DNA of 64,000 bases from NCBI RefSeq assembly GCF_014836595.1, contig NZ_JACSQO010000005.1:62001-126000 (forward strand), given 5' to 3'. The DNA comes from Psychrobacillus faecigallinarum. Lineage in GTDB: Bacteria > Bacillota > Bacilli > Bacillales_A > Planococcaceae. Within the stretch, counting starts at the first letter, position 1. Every line of letters begins with the position of its first letter. The translations under genes were made by a program, and so were the position numbers. The notes beneath the pieces were generated by a model. The model ran no database searches. It was not told where the DNA came from and saw only the letters and a list, made by a program, of their open reading frames with translations. This document shows positions 58,269 to 64,000 of this stretch, in pieces.

Positions 58269-59966
58269 TTGGTTACATTTAAGGAATACAAATATAAGAG
58301 ACCAGATTTACAAGAAATGAAGATGGCTTTTCATGAACTATTGGCTAAAATGAAGGAAGCAACATCTGTTGAAGAGCAGAACTCGGTGATTGAAGAAATA
58401 AATGCAATTCGCAACAATTTTTCTACTCAGGCTAACCTTGTTTATATTCGAGCTTCTATTGACACAAACGATGAATTTTATCAAAAAGAACGAGATTTCT
58501 TTGATGAAATTAGCCCTGAGGTAGATGAGCTTGTAACGGAATACTATAAAGTTCTAGTAAATTCCCCATATAGAAACGTATTGGAACAGAAATGGGGTAG
58601 CCAACTATTTGATCTTGCGGACTTTCAAATCAAGGGGTTCTCTTCAGAGGTAATCAGTTTAATGCAAAAGGAGAATAAACTAACTTCTGACTACTCTAAG
58701 CTTGTTGCATCGGCCGAAGTCGAGTTTGAAGGGGAAAAATATACACTCGCACAACTCGGAAAATTTACGGAGTCTACTGATCGTGAAGTAAGAAAAAAGG
58801 CTAGAGAAGCTTCAGCTGGATTCTTTCAAGAAAACGAAGAAAAATTTGATAGTATTTATGATCAACTTGTTAAAATTCGTCATGAAATCGCAACTACACT
58901 AGGCTATAAAAACTTTGTTGAGCTTGGCTATGTTCGTATGAATCGAATCGACTATAACGCGGAAATGGTTAAAAAATTCCGTGACCAAGTACGTGATCAC
59001 ATTGTTCCTCTTGCAAATAAGCTATATGAAAGACAGGCTAACCGCATTGGAGTAGATAAACTTAAATTTTACGATGAACCACTTAACTTCTTAACAGGGA
59101 ATGCTACTCCACAAGGCTCTCCACAATGGATTATTGATAATGGGAAGAAAATGTATGAAGAGCTATCTCCAGAGACAGCTGAGTTCTTTCAATTTATGAT
59201 CGATCGTGACTTGATGGATTTAGAAGCTAAAAAAGGGAAAGAAGCTGGCGGCTATTGTACGTTTGTAGATGACTATGAGTCTCCATATATCTTCTCTAAC
59301 TTCAATGGAACCTCAGGAGATATTGATGTTCTTACTCACGAAGCAGGTCATGCATTCCAGGTATATACTAGTCGCAACATTGGGATTCCGGAATATATTT
59401 GGCCAACCTTCGAATCCTGTGAAATTCACTCGATGAGTATGGAGTTTTTTACTTGGCCTTGGATGGAACTTTTCTTCAAAGACCAAACAGAAAAATATAA
59501 ATTTGCTCATTTAAGCAGTGGGCTTCTCTTCTTGCCTTATGGAGTAGCTGTAGACGAGTTCCAGCACGCTATATATGAAAATCCAGAAATGACTCCTGCA
59601 GAAAGAAAGGCCACGTGGAGAAATATTGAACAAATTTACGTACCTCACCGTGATTATGATGGCAACAGTTATTACGAAGCTGGTGGCTTCTGGCACCGTC
59701 AGGGACATATATACGCAAGTCCTTTCTATTACATTGATTACACATTGGCGCAGATTTGTGCATTCCAATTTTGGAAACGTTCCAGAGAGGATCGTGAAGC
59801 CGCGTGGAGAGATTATTTACACCTTTGTAAATTAGGAGGCTCTATGTCCTTCACCAAGCTTGTAGAGGAAGCTCATCTCATTTCTCCTTTTGAAGAAGGT
59901 TGCGTGGAATCAGTTATTGGTACGATTGAAGATTACTTAAATAGCGTAAACGACGCTGCTCTTTAA
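58269..59966 (+). CDS. pepF: M3 oligoendopeptidase F
   Basis: This is a 565-aa protein. The zinc motif H-E-A-G-H lies near residue 357 with the third ligand in E-x-C-E-I-H-S about 27 residues later. The fold is all-helical thimet-type. It cleaves short peptides in the cytoplasm. The start is TTG at 58269 behind AGGGGGAAATACG. It stands alone upstream of an RDD gene. Confidence 0.94.
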   Translation: MVTFKEYKYKRPDLQEMKMAFHELLAKMKEATSVEEQNSVIEEINAIRNNFSTQANLVYIRASIDTNDEFYQKERDFFDEISPEVDELVTEYYKVLVNSPYRNVLEQKWGSQLFDLADFQIKGFSSEVISLMQKENKLTSDYSKLVASAEVEFEGEKYTLAQLGKFTESTDREVRKKAREASAGFFQENEEKFDSIYDQLVKIRHEIATTLGYKNFVELGYVRMNRIDYNAEMVKKFRDQVRDHIVPLANKLYERQANRIGVDKLKFYDEPLNFLTGNATPQGSPQWIIDNGKKMYEELSPETAEFFQFMIDRDLMDLEAKKGKEAGGYCTFVDDYESPYIFSNFNGTSGDIDVLTHEAGHAFQVYTSRNIGIPEYIWPTFESCEIHSMSMEFFTWPWMELFFKDQTEKYKFAHLSSGLLFLPYGVAVDEFQHAIYENPEMTPAERKATWRNIEQIYVPHRDYDGNSYYEAGGFWHRQGHIYASPFYYIDYTLAQICAFQFWKRSREDREAAWRDYLHLCKLGGSMSFTKLVEEAHLISPFEEGCVESVIGTIEDYLNSVNDAAL

Positions 59967-59993
59967 TATTAGAAAGTAAGGGGTTTATACTTT

Positions 59994-60404
59994 ATGAGAA
60001 ATCCTGCTGGTTTTTGGATACGCTTTTGGGCAAGTCTGTTAGATGCAATTATTATTGGAATACCGTTATCACTAATTAGCTTCATATTTTTAGGAGAAGG
60101 TGATACTTGGCTTACCACAATTGGTCAGACATTCTATTCCTTTGCAGTACCTATTTTTTGGGTGGGATATACGGTAGGTAAAAGAATCACAGGTATTCGA
60201 ATCGTCCAGATAGACGGATCTAATGTAGATATTTGGACGATGGTAAAGAGAGATTTAATCGCAGGGCTTCTTTATGGGTTGACTTTAGGTATTGGTGTCA
60301 TTGTAAGTGCCTTCATGGTAGGTTTACGTGAAGATAAGCGAGCTCTTCATGATTTTATAGGGGGAACTTATGTAACACATAATCCTCCTTATTATGAAGA
60401 TTAA
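59994..60404 (+). CDS. RDD-family membrane protein
   Basis: This 136-aa protein has the RDD start F-W-I-R-F-W-A-S-L-L-D-A (residues 7-18), three or four membrane helices and the mark R-I-T-G-I-R-I-V near 63-70. RDD proteins may be sodium/proton antiporter-like or scaffolds. It lies 27 nt after pepF, probably co-transcribed. ATG follows AAGGGG. Confidence 0.88.
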   Translation: MRNPAGFWIRFWASLLDAIIIGIPLSLISFIFLGEGDTWLTTIGQTFYSFAVPIFWVGYTVGKRITGIRIVQIDGSNVDIWTMVKRDLIAGLLYGLTLGIGVIVSAFMVGLREDKRALHDFIGGTYVTHNPPYYED

Positions 60405-60507
60405 ACGCCTATATCTGCCCCGGCAAGCAAATTTAGAAAAGCGAAGAGGCAGTTCCCGAGCGGTGAGCGGTCTCAGCTTTTTGAGATTTGATCTCTAGTG
60501 TCCGAAG

Positions 60508-60540
60508 TATAGGACTGGGACAGCATGTCTCAGTCCTTTT
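60508..60540 (+). terminator. terminator after the RDD gene
   Basis: AGGACTGGGACA, GCA loop, TGTCTCAGTCCT then TTT. The 220-nt gap holds nothing else I can support. Confidence 0.75.
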
Positions 60541-60627
60541 AGTGTGGTTATATAGAATTTATTAGACTAGGACCTCATACAATATCAGGAAAATATTTGT
60601 AAATAACAAATTTAAAGGGGTGCAGTT

Positions 60628-61281
60628 ATGTGGAGTAAAATCTTATCCATTGCTATTGCGTTAATGGGAATCATCTATATATTCTTGATTCCTCATGATC
60701 CAGTTGGATTAAAAATCACGTTCAAATTAATTCCTATGTTGCTTATTATTTTATTTGCGTTCCATCAAGCGCCTGGTTTGCCAAAGATTTATAAAACACT
60801 CATTATTTTAGGACTTTTTGTATGTATGCTTGCAGATGGATTAATTTATTGGTTTATAGTTGGTCTCATCACATTTTTGATTGGACATATTATTTACATT
60901 TTTGCCTTTAGAAAAATTAAGAAACATTCAATTCCTAAGTGGGCAGCCGCATTATTATTAATATATGGTCTCATTATGACCATTTGGCTAGCAGGAACGT
61001 TATGGTCAGAAAAGGAAACCATTTTAGCTGTTGCTGTAGTTCTCTACATAGCAGTGATATTAACTATGGGATGGAACGCTTTCCAAACAGGGAATAAATT
61101 CGTCATTATTGGTGCTACTTTGTTTATATTCTCTGACTCTATTCTTGCAATTAACAAATTTATAATAGACGTTCCTTATGAGCATGCGCTAGTAATGCTT
61201 TCATATTACGGAGCACAATTTCTATTTGCATTCAGTATAATTTCCCATTATTCCGCTACACGGAATAATCTGTTAAAATAA
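60628..61281 (+). CDS. YhhN/TMEM86-family membrane protein
   Basis: This 217-aa protein has eight hydrophobic helices and the YhhN marks K-L-I-P-M-L-L near 33, L-A-D-G-L-I near 68 and F-I-F-S-D-S-I near 169. Relatives are lysoplasmalogenases that hydrolyse the vinyl ether of lysoplasmalogens. The start is ATG behind AAAGGGGTG. It is followed by pepT after 33 nt. Confidence 0.85.
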   Translation: MWSKILSIAIALMGIIYIFLIPHDPVGLKITFKLIPMLLIILFAFHQAPGLPKIYKTLIILGLFVCMLADGLIYWFIVGLITFLIGHIIYIFAFRKIKKHSIPKWAAALLLIYGLIMTIWLAGTLWSEKETILAVAVVLYIAVILTMGWNAFQTGNKFVIIGATLFIFSDSILAINKFIIDVPYEHALVMLSYYGAQFLFAFSIISHYSATRNNLLK

Positions 61282-61314
61282 ACATATGCTTTGCATATTG
61301 GAGGAGATTTTAAC

Positions 61315-62541
61315 ATGAAAGAAATACTGATTGAACGCTTAACCAGATACGCAAAAATAGATACTCAATCCAACGCTTCGAGCACTTCTTGCCCTTCTAC
61401 CGAAGGTCAATGGGACCTACTTCATTTATTGGAGAAGGAATTAGCAGAGCTTGGAATGGAAGAAATAACATTAGATGAGAATGGTTACTTATTTGCTTCT
61501 CTTCCTGCTAACACAGATAAAGAAGTGGCTACAATTGGCTTCTTAGCACATGTGGATACAGCAACAGACTACACAGGCAAAAACGTAAATCCTCAGCTAA
61601 TCGAAAACTATGATGGACAGGATATTCAACTAAATGATCATACTGTAATGTCTGTTACAGACTTTCCAGAACTAAAACAGTATGTAGGTCAGACATTGAT
61701 GACTACAGATGGAACAACTTTACTAGGTGCTGATAACAAAGCAGGAATCGCTATTATTATGACTGCTATGGAATACTTCCTGCAAAATCCGGAAGTTAAA
61801 CATGGGAAAATCCGTGTAGCATTTACACCAGATGAGGAAATTGGTCGTGGGCCACATAAATTTGATGTAGAGAGATTCGAAGCAAAATATGCGTACACAA
61901 TGGACGGAGGTCCACTTGGGGAACTGCAGTATGAAAGCTTCAATGCAGCTGGCGTTAAAGTGACCACTCATGGTAAGAGTGTGCACCCTGGCTCTGCTAA
62001 GGGAAAAATGGTGAATTCCATTACAATGGCTACTAAATTCCAGTCTCATATGCCTACAGATGCCGTGCCAGAAAAAACAGATGGAAATGAAGGATTTATT
62101 CATCTGATGAATTTTAATGGAGATGTAGAAAAATCTGAGTTAAGCTACATTATTCGTGATCATGATCGCGAAAAATTTGAAGCTAAAAAACAGCTTTTCC
62201 AAGATACTGCAGAAAAAATTATAGCCGAATATGGAGAGAAAGCAATTACTGTTGACGTAAAAGACCAATACTATAATATGGGCGAAAAAATTACCCCTGT
62301 TATGGAAATTGTGGATATAGCGAAGAATGTTATGGTTGCATTAGATATTGAACCATTAATCATTCCTATTCGCGGAGGAACAGATGGTTCTCAGCTTTCC
62401 TTCATGGGTATGCCAACTCCAAATATTTTTACAGGTGGAGAAAACTATCACGGAAAATACGAGTATATCTCTGTAGATGCAATGGAAAAGGCTACAGAAG
62501 TGATGAAGGGAATCATTCAATCTTTTGAAAAACAGGCCTAA
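61315..62541 (+). CDS. pepT: peptidase T (tripeptidase)
   Basis: This protein has 408 aa from an ATG at 61315 behind TTGGAGGAG. The M20 zinc site is spread over H-V-D-T near 79, D-G-T-T-L-L-G-A-D near 135-143, E-E-I-G-R near 173 and a final H near 376. It removes N-terminal residues from tripeptides. The EmrE-family gene follows with 12-nt spacing. Confidence 0.95.
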   Translation: MKEILIERLTRYAKIDTQSNASSTSCPSTEGQWDLLHLLEKELAELGMEEITLDENGYLFASLPANTDKEVATIGFLAHVDTATDYTGKNVNPQLIENYDGQDIQLNDHTVMSVTDFPELKQYVGQTLMTTDGTTLLGADNKAGIAIIMTAMEYFLQNPEVKHGKIRVAFTPDEEIGRGPHKFDVERFEAKYAYTMDGGPLGELQYESFNAAGVKVTTHGKSVHPGSAKGKMVNSITMATKFQSHMPTDAVPEKTDGNEGFIHLMNFNGDVEKSELSYIIRDHDREKFEAKKQLFQDTAEKIIAEYGEKAITVDVKDQYYNMGEKITPVMEIVDIAKNVMVALDIEPLIIPIRGGTDGSQLSFMGMPTPNIFTGGENYHGKYEYISVDAMEKATEVMKGIIQSFEKQA

Positions 62542-62553
62542 GTAGGTGCTTCC

Positions 62554-63519
62554 ATGCGTGAAATATTATTAGGAATTCTAGCCTCACTATTTTTTGCTGT
62601 TACATTTATACTTAATCGTTCTATGGAAGTATCGGGGGGGAGCTGGCTTTGGAGCTCTTCTCTTCGTTACTTTTTTATGGTCCCATTTTTATTCTTCATT
62701 GTTTTCTTTAGAAATGGATTACCAACTATGGTTAAGGAGCTTAAAATTGCTCCATTAACTTGGTTAATCTGGAGTTTTGTAGGATTTGGTTTGTTCTACG
62801 CTCCTTTAACCTTTGCCGCTGCCTATGGTCCTGGCTGGCTGATTTCTGGAATGTGGCAATTTACCATAGTCTCAGGAGTATTATTAGCCCCCTTTTTCCT
62901 TGTAAAGGTTGGAGATCGACTCATAAGGCAGAGGATTCCACGGGTGTCCCTTCTTATATCTTTGATTATTTTGGTAGGTATTGTACTTATACAAGTACCT
63001 GATGTCCAAAACTTAAACGGGAGCATGTTGCTTTTAGGAGTTTTACCCGTTCTAATAGCCACTTTTGCTTATCCACTCGGAAATCGAAAGATGATGGAGC
63101 ACTTAGAAGGCAGGCTTGATACATTTCAAAGAGTCCTTGGAATGACTATTGCTTCTATGCCATTATGGATTATACTTGCTCTCTATGCAGCCTTTACTGT
63201 AGGACTTCCTTCCAGCAGTCAAGTATTTCAGTCCTTTATCGTGGGAGTTAGCTCTGGAGTTATCGCTACCACCCTCTTTTTTATGGCAACCGATCGAGTA
63301 CGAAACAACCAAGGAAAATTAGCGGCAGTGGAGGCTACACAATCTACAGAAATTATCTTTGTAATAATTGGAGAAATGATTTTATTAAGTATCCCTTTAC
63401 CTCCTGCCTTAGCATTAGTAGGCTTAGGAGTTATTATCTTCGGTATGGTATTACACTGCTACTATACAACGGTTCAAAGTACTAAACTGATAACTTCTAA
63501 TACTAGGCCAGATAACTAG
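62554..63519 (+). CDS. EmrE-type multidrug efflux transporter family protein
   Basis: This 321-aa protein has ten hydrophobic helices in two repeats. The pattern R-E-I-L-L-G-I-L-A-S-L-F-F-A-V-T-F-I-L-N-R at the start and Y-G-P-G-W-L-I-S-G-M-W near 90 fit the multidrug resistance efflux transporter family (PF13536). Its substrate is unknown. It probably shares the pepT transcript and is followed by a strong terminator. Confidence 0.86.
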   Translation: MREILLGILASLFFAVTFILNRSMEVSGGSWLWSSSLRYFFMVPFLFFIVFFRNGLPTMVKELKIAPLTWLIWSFVGFGLFYAPLTFAAAYGPGWLISGMWQFTIVSGVLLAPFFLVKVGDRLIRQRIPRVSLLISLIILVGIVLIQVPDVQNLNGSMLLLGVLPVLIATFAYPLGNRKMMEHLEGRLDTFQRVLGMTIASMPLWIILALYAAFTVGLPSSSQVFQSFIVGVSSGVIATTLFFMATDRVRNNQGKLAAVEATQSTEIIFVIIGEMILLSIPLPPALALVGLGVIIFGMVLHCYYTTVQSTKLITSNTRPDN

Positions 63520-63523
63520 AAAA

Positions 63524-63568
63524 AATAAGAGACACTCGTTAAGTCCTTTGACGAGTGTCTCTTTTTAT
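63524..63568 (+). terminator. terminator after the efflux gene
   Basis: AGAGACACTCGT, 11-nt loop, ACGAGTGTCTCT then TTTTTA. Confidence 0.88.
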
Positions 63569-63586
63569 ATTTTGATTAACTCCTTG

Positions 63587-64000
63587 TTACACTGTAGCTT
63601 CTGCCACTTGGTTTTTTTCTGCGATGTAGCGAGCTACATGCTTGTAGCTAACAGCAAATACGATAAACGTGAGTACAAGGAATGCTACTAGGCAGATTAG
63701 AAGCACAAATGCATTTGCCATCATAAATCCAGGATCACCTAAAGAAATAACAGCTTTCAGACCTGCATTTGAGTATGTCAGCGGTAAAAACTTACTAAGT
63801 GCCTGTAAATTTTCCGGTAACATAGGTATCGGCAGATTGGATCCTGTTGTAGAAAGCTGAAGTACGATGAAAGCTAGAGCGATAAAGCGACCAATGTTTC
63901 CTCCTATTGCCACTAAGAAGAAAATAATAGACATAAACGCCAAGCTAACAAAGATTGTAAACAATATAAACAATCCAACGTTATTTACTTGAAGCTTTAA
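63587..64000 (-). CDS. C-terminal part of a YhgE/Pip-type membrane protein, cut by right edge
   Basis: The frame is open to the right edge (138 codons seen). Four hydrophobic segments lie in this part. L-P-L-T-Y-S-N-A-G-L-K near the middle is typical of the ABC-2/YhgE-Pip C-terminal membrane domain. The N-terminus lies outside the window. It converges on the efflux gene. Confidence 0.78.
   Translation of the reverse strand, partial: LKLQVNNVGLFILFTIFVSLAFMSIIFFLVAIGGNIGRFIALAFIVLQLSTTGSNLPIPMLPENLQALSKFLPLTYSNAGLKAVISLGDPGFMMANAFVLLICLVAFLVLTFIVFAVSYKHVARYIAEKNQVAEATV

Overview
The window is AT-rich DNA from a low-GC, spore-former-like Firmicute, probably a Bacillaceae or Planococcaceae relative such as Psychrobacillus or Sporosarcina. 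The evidence is strong purine-rich Shine-Dalgarno sites, an S-box (SAM) riboswitch, CamS, a YhfH-type mini-protein, M3 oligoendopeptidase F and PBSX-type prophage genes. The genus is an inference. No rRNA, tRNA, CRISPR or insertion sequence was seen.

Positions 1 to about 38.2 kb are most of an intact-looking PBSX/skin-like myovirus prophage. Its left end and lysis genes lie outside the window. Reading leftwards on the minus strand, the order is antirepressor, Cro and small regulators (34.3-32 kb); YopX, YqaI-like, YqaJ and RecT recombination genes; a replication initiator carrying 11-bp iterons; two zinc-ribbon mini-proteins, RusA and a PAPS-reductase-like protein; xtrA and a cargo locus (25.9-22.5 kb); a late regulator; TerS, TerL, portal and minor head protein; protease/scaffold, cement and capsid; connectors; sheath and tube; frameshifted chaperone; tape measure; baseplate, fibre and XkdX. 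The lysogeny arm reads rightwards (34.4-38.15 kb): CI-like repressor, orphan HsdR-N nuclease, Pmp3-like peptide, ImmA-type protease and integrase. Five operator-like 15-mers surround the cI/cro switch.

The accessory content is the most interesting part. Downstream of xtrA, four unrelated cargo genes each start on a TTG or CTG overlapping the stop of a copy, or decayed copy, of the xtrA 3' end. Two nearly identical hairpin terminators close the runs of cargo. This looks like a serial cargo-insertion site in which the xtrA tail supplies the ribosome binding site and start codon. Other cargo candidates are a DUF4062 protein next to terS, a 291-aa protein inside the head operon, and a membrane protein at the left edge. 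Several plus-strand small transcripts run against the early operon. One converges on a 36-aa hydrophobic peptide, as in type I toxin-antitoxin pairs.

From 38.2 to 64 kb the DNA is chromosomal: a stand-alone CamS lipoprotein, a marR-membrane protein operon whose marR is frameshifted and has an older terS-portal phage scar at its 3' end, DinB, a Lon-like membrane protease, a BsuPI lipoprotein, the glyoxylate shunt (aceA-aceB-yhfH) with a divergent LytTR regulator, an ECF sigma/anti-sigma pair, a CPBP protease, an EamA transporter, homoserine dehydrogenase, an S-box-controlled metY, a PlsY paralogue, YdcF, a DUF2087 regulator, PepF, RDD, YhhN, PepT, an EmrE-family transporter, and the end of a YhgE/Pip-like membrane protein cut by the right edge.
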